DNA of 64,000 nt from Streptomyces sp. MRC013. Lineage in GTDB: Bacteria; Actinomycetota; Actinomycetes; Streptomycetales; Streptomycetaceae. The notes under the pieces were generated by a model. It was not told the origin of the DNA, searched no databases, and saw only the letters and a program-made list of their open reading frames with translations. The DNA is taken from contig NZ_CP094264.1 of NCBI RefSeq assembly GCF_023614235.1, positions 2,790,001 to 2,854,000 of the forward strand. Reading direction: 5' to 3'. How positions within the stretch are numbered: position 1 is the first letter of the stretch; each line of letters starts with the position of its first letter. Positions 18,714 through 28,895 of the stretch are shown here, one piece after another. The translations under genes and the position numbers were made by a program.

Positions 18714-19216
18714 CCGCCCCGGCGCCCGCGAAGGACCGGACCGCCCCACTGGCCCCGAAGGACCGGACCGCGCCCGGGGCCCGGCCCCCGAGCGGTTCAC
18801 CCGCACCCGGCCGCAGAGGTCCTGGGAGGCCCACCTGCCGCTGTGTGTCGCCGCCTGTTGCGCGTCGCCGTCCGCCGCCCGCTGCCCGTCCGCCGCCCGC
18901 CGCCCTTCCGCTGCGCGTCGCCGTCTGCCGTCGCCCGATGGCCGGTGGCCGATCGGCGACCCGCAGGCCGGGGTCGGCCTCCGCGAAACCGCTGCGCCGT
19001 ACCGGGAGGGCCGCGGCGGCGGGACGGAAGCGATCGCCACCGGCTGCGGGCCCCACCCGCCGGACGCGCCCGCCGGACGCGCCCGCCGGACGCGCCCGCC
19101 GGATGCGGGCGCCGGATGCGGGCGGCGGCGGGACGCGACCCCGGAGGACGCGCCGGCGAGTACGCGCGCCCGGCGGTCCACTGCGCGCCCCGGTGCGATG
19201 TGGCACGATCAAAGGA
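18714..19216. other. Non-coding region with CGCCCGCCGGA repeats
   Basis: A 503-base gap upstream of the AraC gene. It has GCCGTCCGCCGCCCGC-type repeats (18860-18930) and a run of GGACGCGCCCGCC units (19070-19115). No ORF with convincing features is seen. Confidence 0.5.
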
Positions 19217-19666
19217 GTGAGCAACAGGCCTGCCGCAGCACAGAACTTGAGCGACCTCGCACGTCTGCGCCGGGTCCGCGACCGGATCGACCGGGAGTAC
19301 GCGCAGCCGCTGGACGTCGAGGCGCTCGCCCGCGGCGTGAACATGTCGGCCGGGCACCTCAGCCGCCGGTTCCGGCTCGCCTACGGCGAATCGCCGTACT
19401 CCTACCTGATGACGCGGCGCATCGAGCGCGCGATGGCACTGCTGCGCCGGGGCGACCTCAGCGTCACCGAGGTCTGCTTCGCGGTCGGCTGCTCGTCGCT
19501 GGGCACCTTCAGCACCCGCTTCACCGAACTGGTCGGCATGCCGCCCAGCGTCTACCGGCGCCGGGCGGCGAGCGCGCCGGCGGGAGTGCCGTCCTGCGTG
19601 GTGAGACAGGTGACCAGACCGATCAGGAATCGAGAAGCGCCGGCCGCGAGGCCCCACTTAGCCTGA
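19217..19666 (+). CDS. AraC-family HTH transcriptional regulator (short form)
   Basis: A 149-residue regulator consisting almost wholly of the two-HTH AraC DNA-binding domain. The first helix-turn-helix is LDVEALARGVNMSAGHLSRRFRLAYGESPYSYLMTRRIERA and the second is LSVTEVCFAVGCSSLGTFSTRFTELVGMPPSVYRRR. It has no ligand domain, so control is probably by abundance or partner. GTG at 19217 directly abuts AAAGGA, too close to be a ribosome site; GTG at 19193 is a possible start eight codons earlier. The VOC gene follows after five bases, so they are likely one transcript. Confidence 0.88.
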   Translation: MSNRPAAAQNLSDLARLRRVRDRIDREYAQPLDVEALARGVNMSAGHLSRRFRLAYGESPYSYLMTRRIERAMALLRRGDLSVTEVCFAVGCSSLGTFSTRFTELVGMPPSVYRRRAASAPAGVPSCVVRQVTRPIRNREAPAARPHLA

Positions 19667-19671
19667 GCCCC

Positions 19672-20082
19672 ATGGACATCACCATTCACACGAGCTTCCT
19701 CCCCCACGACGACCCGGACGCCTCCCTGGCCTTCTACCGGGACACCCTCGGCTTCGAGGTCCGCAACGACGTCGGCCAGGGCGTGATGCGCTGGATCACG
19801 GTCGGCCCTCCCGGCCAGCCCGGCACGTCCATCCTCCTGGCGCCTCCGGCCACCGACCCCGGCATCACCGACGACGAGCGCCGCACCGTCACCGAGATGA
19901 TGGCCAAGGGCACCTACGGCTGGATCCTGCTGGCGACCAAGGACCTCGACGCCGCCTTCGAGAAGGTGGTGGCCGACGGGGCCGAGGTCGTCCAGGAGCC
20001 GACCGAGCAGCCGTACGGCATGCGCGACTGCGCCGTCCGCGACCCCGCGGGCAACATGGTCCGCATCCAGGAACTGCGCTGA
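19672..20082 (+). CDS. VOC-family (glyoxalase/bleomycin-resistance fold) protein
   Basis: A 136-residue single VOC module pair. DITIHTSFLPHDDPDASLAFYRDTLGFEVRNDV is the first beta-alpha-beta unit; DAAFEKVVADGAEVVQEPTEQPYGMRDCAVRDPAGNMVRIQEL is the second. The second metal-ligand-like E in RIQEL is present and H6 is a candidate first ligand. It may bind or modify a small toxic molecule; substrate unknown. It is five bases behind the AraC regulator and upstream of a class II UvrA, a grouping that suggests joint resistance function. Confidence 0.88.
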   Translation: MDITIHTSFLPHDDPDASLAFYRDTLGFEVRNDVGQGVMRWITVGPPGQPGTSILLAPPATDPGITDDERRTVTEMMAKGTYGWILLATKDLDAAFEKVVADGAEVVQEPTEQPYGMRDCAVRDPAGNMVRIQELR

Positions 20083-20550
20083 ACCGTCCGGTGACGCGGC
20101 CCCGCCCGGCCCCGCCCCGCCCCGGCCCTGCCCGGCCCCGGCCCCGGCCCGTACGGACCCCGGCCGCCGGCGCACGGCCCGGCGGCCACCGCCACCGGCT
20201 TCCCCGAGCCCACCGCCCCCGGCCGTCCGGCCACCGCCCCGGCACCCCCACCTCCACCACTGCCACCCCCGGCCCCACCCGCCCCACCGGCCCCGATCCC
20301 ACGCCTGACGGGCTCCGGCCTCCGTACGCGGTCCGCCCGCGACACCGGGCACCAGCCCGCCCGCGACACCGGGTCCGGGGCCGACGAGGCCGCCCCGCCC
20401 GGACGGCGGGGACGGACGGACCCCGAGAGGGGCCGGAAGAACGCACCGGAGCCCGCCAGGTCTCACCGGAGACCGCCAGAACCGGCGGAGTCCGCCGAAG
20501 CCCGCCAGAGAACCGCCGAGAACCGCCGAGAACCGCCAGAGGGAGACACG
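20083..20550. other. Leader region of uvrA with ACCGCCGAGA repeats
   Basis: This 468-base gap holds C-rich low complexity (20090-20290) and then repeated short units around ACCGCCAGA and GAACCGCCGAG at 20440-20545, directly before the ribosome site. The CCGGCGGAG/CCGCCGAAG units can pair with each other, so a structured leader is possible. Confidence 0.45.
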
Positions 20551-22983
<2,433 letters not shown>

Positions 22984-23052
22984 CCGGCCCCGCGCCCCCG
23001 GCCCCGCACGACCCCGAGCCCGGCCCCGCGCCCGATCCCGCAGCCCCGTGGA

Positions 23053-23081
23053 CCCGCGGTCACCACGAGGGTGACCGCGGG
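23053..23081. terminator. Bidirectional terminator hairpin
   Basis: A perfect 12-bp stem (23053-23064 with 23070-23081) and loop ACGAG lie between the convergent uvrA and FG-GAP genes. Confidence 0.75.
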
Positions 23082-23140
23082 CGCCGGTGGCGAGCCGGCG
23101 GTGGTGCCGGGGAGGGCGCGGTGCACGGTGGCACCGCTTT

Positions 23141-25366
23141 TCACGCGAGGTGGTTGAACCTGGAGCCCTCGCCCGCGTACAGCGATGTCGACTGACGGTT
23201 GAAGGGGGCGGTGACGGAGCCCGTCGAGCGGTAGACGTACGTGCCGCCCGTCCCGTACGCGATCATGTCCGGGCGCCCGTCGCTGTCGACGTCACCGGCG
23301 CCGACCAGCTGGGTGAAGGCGTTCCAGCCGCTGCCGACCCGCACGCGGGCGGCGAAGCCGCCGGCGCCGTTGCCCTGGTACAGCCAGAGGACGCCGGAGG
23401 TGTCGCGGGCGACCAGGTCCCCGGAGGCCGTACCGGCGATGTTCCCGACGGCGGTGAGCTGGTTGTAGACGCCCCAGCCGCTGCCGACGCGCACGCGGGC
23501 GGCGAAGGGGGCGGTCGCGGAGCCCGTGCCCTTGTAGAACCACAGGACGCCGGCGGTGTCCACGGCGAGGAGGTCGGCACGGCCGTCGCCGTTGAGGTCC
23601 GAGCCGCCGGTGAGCTTGGTGTAGACGCCCCAGCCGCCGCCGATCCGCGCCCGGGCGGCGAACGCGCCGTCGCCCCTGCCGAGGTAGTGCCAGAGCACGC
23701 CGGAACCGTCGAGGGCCACCAGGTCGCCGACCTCGTTGCCCGCGATGTCGCCGACGGCCTCGATCTGCTTGTACGTCTGCCAGCCCCGGCCGACCTGGGT
23801 GCGCCGGGCGGACACGACCTTGCCGTCCACCGGCCGGTCCCGCAGGTCGTCGCGCCACAGCACACCGGCGGCGTCCCGGGCGAGGACGTCCGTGGAGCCG
23901 TTGTCCGTGTAGTCGTGCGGGTTGGCCGAGCGGACCACGTTCATGAGCCAGCCCTGGTAGGCGGGCTCCCCGGAGCCGTCGAGGAGCCTCGCCTCGGCCT
24001 CCACCCCGTACGAGCCGTTCGGCGCGTCCACCCCGTCGACGGTGCCGTCCCAGGAGAAGGAGAAGCGGGTGCCGGTGGCGGGGGCGTTCACGCGCGTGCG
24101 GAACTCCCTGCCGGTGACGACGTGGGTGAGCGTGACGTCCAGGTAGGCCTCGCGGTGCGACAGCGTCCACCCCATGGCCACCTCGCCGCCGGTCGTGTCG
24201 AGGTTCACCGTGTCGGGGACGTGGACCTGCTCGATCTTCAGCTCGGCCGGCTCGGCCGGCTCGCCCGCTTCCGCCACCTTGGTGACCGTCGGGGCGCCGT
24301 CCGCCGCGGCCGCGATCCGGAACAGCCCCTCGCCGTCGGCGGCCCGGCCGCCGCTCACCAGCACGCTGCCGTCGCCCGCGGCCGCCGAACCGGTCGCATG
24401 GTCGATGAGGTCGCGGACCTCGCCGCTGGTCAGGGAGACCGCCCGGGCGGGTGTCGAGGAGTTGCCGTACACCAACCAGCCGCCCACGAGGTCCATGTAC
24501 CACTCGCTGTCGCGGGCGCCCAGGACGGTCCGCCTCTGCTCGCGCGTCCTGCGGTCGACGGAGGTGACGAACAGCCCGGTGCCGCTCTGGTAGTCGAGCC
24601 AGGCCACGTGCGAACCGGAGAACATCAGGTGGCTGAAGTCGTACCCGGACTCGACGGAGGCGTACGTCTCGACCACGGTCCCGGTCGCCACGTCGACCAG
24701 CGCCCGGCCGCCGGTCCTGGCGTCCGCCGGGCCCGTCTCGTACCCGACGAGGGCGATCCCGCCCCGGACCGCCGAGCCGATGAAGTCCGTGGCGTCCGCG
24801 GGCAGCCCCGACACCCTGCGGCTCGTCGCCGTGGCGCCGTCCTTGGTCACGACGTGGAGTTCCGCCGCGCCGTCCTTCGTCACCTGGGCGAGCACGCTCG
24901 TCGGGCTCAGCACGGCCACGTAGTTGCCGTTGAGGGCGCCGAGGTCGATGTCGACGCCCGGGGCCGAGGGGTCGGCCATGTTCCGCAGGGTGAGCGAACG
25001 CATCTGGACGTTCCAGTTGGCGTCGCCGAGGACGACCACGTCGCCGCCCGACGTGGTGAAGCCGCCGTTCTCGGGCGCCCGGAGCCGGGTCGGGGCCCCG
25101 CCGTCGTACGGCGTCCAGAGCAGGTCGGTGGACCCGTCCTGGGTGAAGGAGTAGGAGAGGAACCCGGTGGTGCCCGCGCCGTGGAGGTTGGAGCCCGTCG
25201 GGAAGAGGGGAAAGGCGGTGGACCGCTCGGCCGAGGCCGGGCCCGACACGGAGCCAGGGCCGGTGGCGGAGGCGGCCGGGGCGGTGGTCAGCGTGCCGGC
25301 GCCGAGGGCCGTGACGGCGAGGACGGCGGTGACGGCCATGGCGAGACGGGTGGAACGGAATTGCAA
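23141..25366 (-). CDS. Secreted FG-GAP/VCBS repeat protein with Ig-like domain
   Basis: An exported protein of 741 residues. A Sec signal peptide (about 1-34, ending ASA) precedes a beta-propeller-like N-terminal region (40-350), then a FlgD-type Ig-like domain (TRFSFSWDGTVDGVDAPNGSYGVEAEARLLDGSG), then four or more FG-GAP/VCBS repeats with calcium-loop motifs (GDIAGNEVGDL, SDLNGDGRADL, GNIAGTASGDL, GDVDSDGRPDM). The last repeats share the units VRVGSGWGVYNQL and VRVGSGWNAFTQL. The start is a TTG at 25366 with a GTGGGGGT ribosome site; ATG ten codons later is the alternative. Function unknown; surface binding is inferred. Confidence 0.9.
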   Translation of the reverse strand: MQFRSTRLAMAVTAVLAVTALGAGTLTTAPAASATGPGSVSGPASAERSTAFPLFPTGSNLHGAGTTGFLSYSFTQDGSTDLLWTPYDGGAPTRLRAPENGGFTTSGGDVVVLGDANWNVQMRSLTLRNMADPSAPGVDIDLGALNGNYVAVLSPTSVLAQVTKDGAAELHVVTKDGATATSRRVSGLPADATDFIGSAVRGGIALVGYETGPADARTGGRALVDVATGTVVETYASVESGYDFSHLMFSGSHVAWLDYQSGTGLFVTSVDRRTREQRRTVLGARDSEWYMDLVGGWLVYGNSSTPARAVSLTSGEVRDLIDHATGSAAAGDGSVLVSGGRAADGEGLFRIAAAADGAPTVTKVAEAGEPAEPAELKIEQVHVPDTVNLDTTGGEVAMGWTLSHREAYLDVTLTHVVTGREFRTRVNAPATGTRFSFSWDGTVDGVDAPNGSYGVEAEARLLDGSGEPAYQGWLMNVVRSANPHDYTDNGSTDVLARDAAGVLWRDDLRDRPVDGKVVSARRTQVGRGWQTYKQIEAVGDIAGNEVGDLVALDGSGVLWHYLGRGDGAFAARARIGGGWGVYTKLTGGSDLNGDGRADLLAVDTAGVLWFYKGTGSATAPFAARVRVGSGWGVYNQLTAVGNIAGTASGDLVARDTSGVLWLYQGNGAGGFAARVRVGSGWNAFTQLVGAGDVDSDGRPDMIAYGTGGTYVYRSTGSVTAPFNRQSTSLYAGEGSRFNHLA

Positions 25367-25387
25367 GGTGGACCCCCACGAGAAGAA

Positions 25388-25410
25388 CGGGCACGGAAGT
25401 GCCGTGCCCG
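25388..25410. promoter_or_regulatory. Hairpin in leader of the FG-GAP gene
   Basis: CGGGCACGG and CCGTGCCCG form a perfect 9-bp stem with a 5-base loop, 22 bases upstream of the TTG start. It could be an operator or an RNA leader structure. Confidence 0.5.
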
Positions 25411-25846
25411 GTCAGACTCATGGCTGATTCGTTCGGTTGTACGGGAATTTCGATGAACCGTTCGACCTCGTCGGGGCGGATGTCGGCACCCGTCACCCGA
25501 GCCATCCCCTCCGCCCGCTCACTCCACCACCCCGCCCGTTGGCCTGTGTCCTGCCCTGCGCGCCGCCCTGTGCGCTGGCTCAGAACCGGCCGCACCGGCG
25601 AAGCCGTGCGCCGTGCGCCGCGCGCCGCGCGGCGGACGGCGGACGGCGGACGGCGGACGACCGGGATGACGGACCTGCTGACCGGGTTGCTCCGTGCTGT
25701 TCCGTGCGCGCGGGGGCTCGGAACGGGAACAGGCGGAGGCCGGCACCGATCGGGTCGGCACCGGGCGCACCCTCACCTCTCCTGCCGACGGTCCGTTGGC
25801 CCTGGACACCGCCCACTGACCCGGACACCGAGGGACGCACGACGGC
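25411..25846. other. Non-coding gap left of the integrated element
   Basis: The 436 bases hold the promoter side of the FG-GAP gene and GCGGACG tandem units (25625-25655). Several short frames exist on both strands, but none has a ribosome site plus recognisable protein features. Confidence 0.5.
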
Positions 25847-25879
25847 GAAGGGCCCCACCGATGATCGGCGGGACCCTTC
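25847..25879 (-). terminator. Displaced terminator of tRNA-Ser
   Basis: A 10-bp stem with one mismatch (25847-25856 with 25870-25879) lies 20 bases beyond the left att copy, at the 3' side of the tRNA fragment on the minus strand. It is best read as the original tRNA-Ser terminator, now separated from the gene by the integrated element. Confidence 0.6.
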
Positions 25880-25899
25880 TACCTCGTGCCCGGTAAGGC

Positions 25900-25956
25900 C
25901 TGGCGGAGGATACGAGATTCGAACTCGTGAGGGGTTGCCCCCAACACGCTTTCCAA
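25900..25956 (-). repeat. att copy: 3' fragment of tRNA-Ser
   Basis: Fifty-seven bases identical to 40721-40777. They cover the tRNA-Ser 3' end through the T arm and variable arm to the anticodon loop. Identity stops abruptly after TTTCCAA, inside the anticodon loop. Confidence 0.93.
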
Positions 25957-26073
25957 CTGTGTTGGAGCCTTGCGGGGCCTCGTACAGGGGCGTTCACCTG
26001 GGTTCACCGCCGGGTGGACGCCGGAGCGGCTACGGGCTTCGGCCCCGGCTGAACGGCCTTGAACGGCACTGAA

Positions 26074-26093
26074 TGAGACGGAAACTGAGACGG
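26074..26093. repeat. Candidate integrase arm-type site, left
   Basis: TGAGACGG, AAAC, TGAGACGG: two 8-mers spaced by four bases. A near-identical unit lies at 40655-40674 beside the other att copy in the same orientation, as expected of integrase arm sites. Confidence 0.55.
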
Positions 26094-26139
26094 GCTGCGA
26101 ACCGGGCTGGCTGGCATCGCGGCTGTTGAGGGGAGCCTC

Positions 26140-26469
26140 ATGGCACTGGTCCGCAAGGGATCGCGACGGATCATCGTCGACGGCACGGTCTACCGCTGGC
26201 GGCTGCGGGGCCGGCCGACGTACTGCCGGGGGTTGGCCTGGTCGCCGTGTGCGTTCGCGGTGGAGCATGCGGACACTCCGGGGGCGACGCTCGTGGTCGT
26301 CGCCGACCAACCGCACCCGAGCAACTGGACCGGCCGCGAGGCTGAGCCTGTAGTGCCGTCCCGTGTCGCCGCGGCTGTTCGGCTCGCCCTGAGCAAGGGT
26401 TGGACCCCGACGACTCCGGGCTCCTCGTTCCACCTCGACCAGTCCACCGGCTTCACGCCCTCGTCCTAA
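26140..26469 (+). CDS. Hypothetical protein of the element
   Basis: A 109-residue basic protein that I do not recognise by function. The N terminus VRKGSRRIIVDGTVYRWRLRGRPTYC suggests a small beta-rich fold, and there are no membrane segments. Similar short proteins with the RRIIVDGTVYRWR pattern are common as hypotheticals in Streptomyces. The ATG has GAGGGGAG upstream. It is the element gene nearest the left att site and lies between that site and the cargo operon, followed by its own hairpin. Confidence 0.75.
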   Translation: MALVRKGSRRIIVDGTVYRWRLRGRPTYCRGLAWSPCAFAVEHADTPGATLVVVADQPHPSNWTGREAEPVVPSRVAAAVRLALSKGWTPTTPGSSFHLDQSTGFTPSS

Positions 26470-26494
26470 GCGGTGTTGAAAGCAGCCACCGCTT
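26468..26494 (+). terminator. Hairpin at the stop of the small element gene
   Basis: AAGCGGTG (26468-26475) pairs with CACCGCTT (26487-26494), and a T follows. The left arm includes the end of the stop codon. Confidence 0.6.
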
Positions 26495-27100
26495 TAGGAG
26501 AGAGGCTGGGTGATCTGCGGGCTGAGCTGCGGCTTTGCTAAGCGAGGTAGCGGGCGACTACCCGACCGCGGGACACCGGCGCTGACCGTGACTGACCCCT
26601 GCATCTGGCACGGTTGTGGCACGAACCTCAGCCGACGACAGTCAGCCACGACGGCGGGCGCGCCGACCGACCAGGCGCGCGTGTGCCTCGCTGCACCCCC
26701 ACCGGTCTCAGCCACGTTGTCGAGTAGTGCCGGCCAGTCCTTCCGCGGCGAGCGGAGTGGTACACGGCTCCGGAGGCCCTTTGTGGCATAGGTGAAGCAG
26801 GAGGTGGGCGGGTTCTCTGTGGCGTAGACGGCAGCTTCAGCCCACGGATAGTCCATAGCTCCGGCGAGTGTCGGCCGAGTACCTGGCGGCCCGCCAAGTA
26901 CTCGGCATGCTCGCTCGATCCGTCTGTCACCCGTCGCAGAGCCCCCGGGCTAGCAGCTGCTTGCGGGTCGACTGTGTGGCGTGTGTCACATGCGCCCTAA
27001 AAGTCGGCCAGCTGTCCTCGGGAGGCTGTTACGGTGTTCTTGCTATGAGGGTGCGAGGCTGAAGAAGCCCACTACGGCTCATGACCGTTGGCATCCGCAG
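26495..27100. other. Non-coding element DNA downstream of the cargo operon
   Basis: About 600 bases without a convincing gene. The region holds the 33-bp near-palindrome at 26874-26906 and lower, mixed GC content. Short frames on both strands lack ribosome sites. Confidence 0.5.
26874..26906. repeat. 33-bp near-perfect inverted repeat
   Basis: GCCGAGTAC (26874-26882) pairs with GTACTCGGC (26898-26906), and the inner TGGCGG/CCGCCA extends it to about 16 pairs with one mismatch and a one-base centre. It may be a cruciform, a replication-related site or a terminator for the minus-strand cargo operon. Confidence 0.6.
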
Positions 27101-27178
27101 AAGAGGGAGGTCCGGGTTCGAGTCCCGGCTGGTAGCTTAACAGGTAGAGCGTCCTCTTTTCATCTTTTACCAGCCCGC
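27101..27178 (+). other. Scrambled tRNA-like sequence
   Basis: A good T-arm (stem CCGGG 27112-27116, loop TTCGAGT, stem CCCGG 27124-27128) is followed directly by a good D-arm (TA then GCTT, loop, GAGC; 27133-27150). GAGGG before the T-arm can pair with TCCTC (27152-27156) after the D-arm as an anticodon stem. CGGCTGG (27127-27133 region) can pair with CCAGCC (27170-27175) as an acceptor stem. The order is therefore T-arm then D-arm, not that of a normal tRNA. It may be a relic of tRNA recombination or a rearranged tRNA-like RNA. Confidence 0.4.
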
Positions 27179-28009
27179 TCGCTGTATTGCCGAGTTCAAC
27201 TCGCTACTACTCAGATTGAGCGGGCTGTAGTACGTCTTCAAAAATCCCGGCAACTTACGCCTTTTCTGGGAAATGTGCTTAAGTGTCGGGTGTTGGGACT
27301 CAAAGTCCTCCAGGCATATATCTGCCCAAACTTCGCGTTTCAATCTATCCCTGAGTAGATAGTTCATTTCCTGGGATATCCGCTTCGTGACAGCGAGCGC
27401 GAGAATCAACTCGCCGTGCGAGAAGGTCACCGGAACCCCCGGGGTGATGCGCGTCTGTGGATGCTCTCCGGTTACCCTAATCCACTGGTCTTGGGCGCTC
27501 TGACTGAGGCCGCCGGCTGCTCGCACGAGGCGCGCCTCGGGCATTCCTCCAGCGTGAATAACTGCGTTCCTCATCTGGCGAATCAGATGAAATTGCTGCA
27601 TGGAGTCCTGAGGGAGGCCCTTCCCCACCTTTCTTTCGAAAGTTGCATGCATGGAGTACGCCTTCGTGCTGTCGGCCTCTCCTTGAGTCATTTGCCCCGC
27701 TCTGATGAGCAGGTCAAAGCAGGTGTGCACAAAATCCTCGTGGATTGCCAGGGCATACGGAACCGCCATCGCGCTGAGGTGCGTCTCTGCCTCGGCTAGG
27801 AGCGATTGCGCGTTCGCGGTAGACAAATTCATGCGCCTGATGTGAGGTACAGCTGGGAAGATCTCAGGCAATAGACGAGTACTGCCCGCGGTTAACCGAA
27901 GAGTATTCTCGGCAAGTCGAGAGCCAGCTAGAAGTGCCATAATTGCGTCGCTGGCGCGAATTCTATCTTGTTCATACGCGCGATACTCAGGAAAATGAAC
28001 AAGGCTCAC
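27167..28009 (-). CDS. HEPN-like protein of the cargo operon
   Basis: A 280-residue soluble, helix-rich protein. RQMRNAVIHAGG contains R147-N148 to H152, the RNxxxH pattern of HEPN-fold RNases and toxins. The surrounding helices (HEDFVHTCFDLLIRAGQM, SMQQFHLIRQM) fit that fold. The region after 180 includes VTKRISQEMNYLLRDRL and a basic C-terminal tail. GTG start with AAGGA seven bases upstream. It is ten bases behind the methylase and is the third gene of the ParB/methylase/HEPN operon. Base composition is much less GC-rich than the rest of the window, a sign of transfer. The RNase activity is inferred from the motif only. Confidence 0.7.
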   Translation of the reverse strand: MSLVHFPEYRAYEQDRIRASDAIMALLAGSRLAENTLRLTAGSTRLLPEIFPAVPHIRRMNLSTANAQSLLAEAETHLSAMAVPYALAIHEDFVHTCFDLLIRAGQMTQGEADSTKAYSMHATFERKVGKGLPQDSMQQFHLIRQMRNAVIHAGGMPEARLVRAAGGLSQSAQDQWIRVTGEHPQTRITPGVPVTFSHGELILALAVTKRISQEMNYLLRDRLKREVWADICLEDFESQHPTLKHISQKRRKLPGFLKTYYSPLNLSSSELNSAIQRAGW

Positions 28010-28019
28010 GCTAGATTCC

Positions 28020-28895
28020 TTAGTTGGTTAGCCACAGGTAATCACCTGTCCCAATCACCCCATCGAATTCCGGCACGGTGAGAGAGTCACTGAAGACAGC
28101 GTACTCGACGCCTTGATGACGCACTTGGGCGCTGTGAGAGATCTCGAATTGCATGCAACGATGCCTAGAGTAGAGTTCTTCCGTGATTCGGGCCTCGGCA
28201 TCATAGGTAAGGAACCACTTGATTGGAGTTTCTCCCAAGAGAGTGGCTAGCTCGGTATGGTCTCCGGAGCTCAGGGAGTCCATGTACAGGCGATCACCCT
28301 GCACTAGATAGGGTGGATCCACGTAGGCAATGATGTCCTGCCCTAACACGGCGAGGCTGCGAATATGGTCCCTACCGTCTTGCTGTGACAAAGAAACTCT
28401 GTCACCGTAACGTCCCAGGAACTCGATACGTTCTGCTAGAGCTTCACGATTGAATCGGGCATCAATCTTCCACTTTCCAGTCTGCTCGAAACCGCCAATC
28501 GGGCGGGCGCGCAATATACCGGATCGGTTACATCGGTTGAGGAAAAACGTTGCGAAGCCGAGCTCCAAGTCGTTCTTTCCTATGGGGCTCGCGTAGATAG
28601 CCGAATTACTCCGCCACGCCTCGACAGTCACCTCAGCGCTACGGATCATTGAGGCTAACTCATTGCTCTTTCCGAAGACGCAGCGCCAGAAGGCCGCGAT
28701 CCCAGGATCTGCGTCATTCAAGTGAATGCGCTCCACGGCGCCGTCTACGAGGAGCTTTAAGGCGGCGCCGGCTCCGCCGCAGAATGGTTCTGCGTAGTGC
28801 TTCGGTTGGGGGTTTTGGGCGCGAATGAGTTGACTGATGTAGCCCGCGAGACGGGCTTTCCCGCCCGGGTAGCGCAGAGGGCTGATGTACCTCAT
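28020..28895 (-). CDS. D12-class (Dam-like) adenine-N6 DNA methyltransferase
   Basis: A 291-residue DNA methylase that should transfer a methyl group from SAM to adenine N6. The family order is complete: YPGGK (9-13), SAM-binding FCGGAG (38-43), LNDADPGI (59-66) and the catalytic DPPY (193-196). Its start overlaps the ParB-like stop by one base (TAATG), so translation is coupled. No restriction endonuclease gene is adjacent; the flanking ParB-like and HEPN-like proteins are the only partners. Recognition sequence cannot be read from the protein. Confidence 0.9.
   Translation of the reverse strand: MRYISPLRYPGGKARLAGYISQLIRAQNPQPKHYAEPFCGGAGAALKLLVDGAVERIHLNDADPGIAAFWRCVFGKSNELASMIRSAEVTVEAWRSNSAIYASPIGKNDLELGFATFFLNRCNRSGILRARPIGGFEQTGKWKIDARFNREALAERIEFLGRYGDRVSLSQQDGRDHIRSLAVLGQDIIAYVDPPYLVQGDRLYMDSLSSGDHTELATLLGETPIKWFLTYDAEARITEELYSRHRCMQFEISHSAQVRHQGVEYAVFSDSLTVPEFDGVIGTGDYLWLTN

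Noticed and set aside
26510..26791. A 93-codon plus-strand frame in the element.
   Set aside because: No ribosome site, no recognisable pattern and atypical composition; not supported as a gene.
27061..27180. A functional circularly permuted tRNA.
   Set aside because: Only six bases separate the T stem from the D stem, so both acceptor strands cannot fit as in known permuted tRNAs. Kept only as a tRNA-like sequence.
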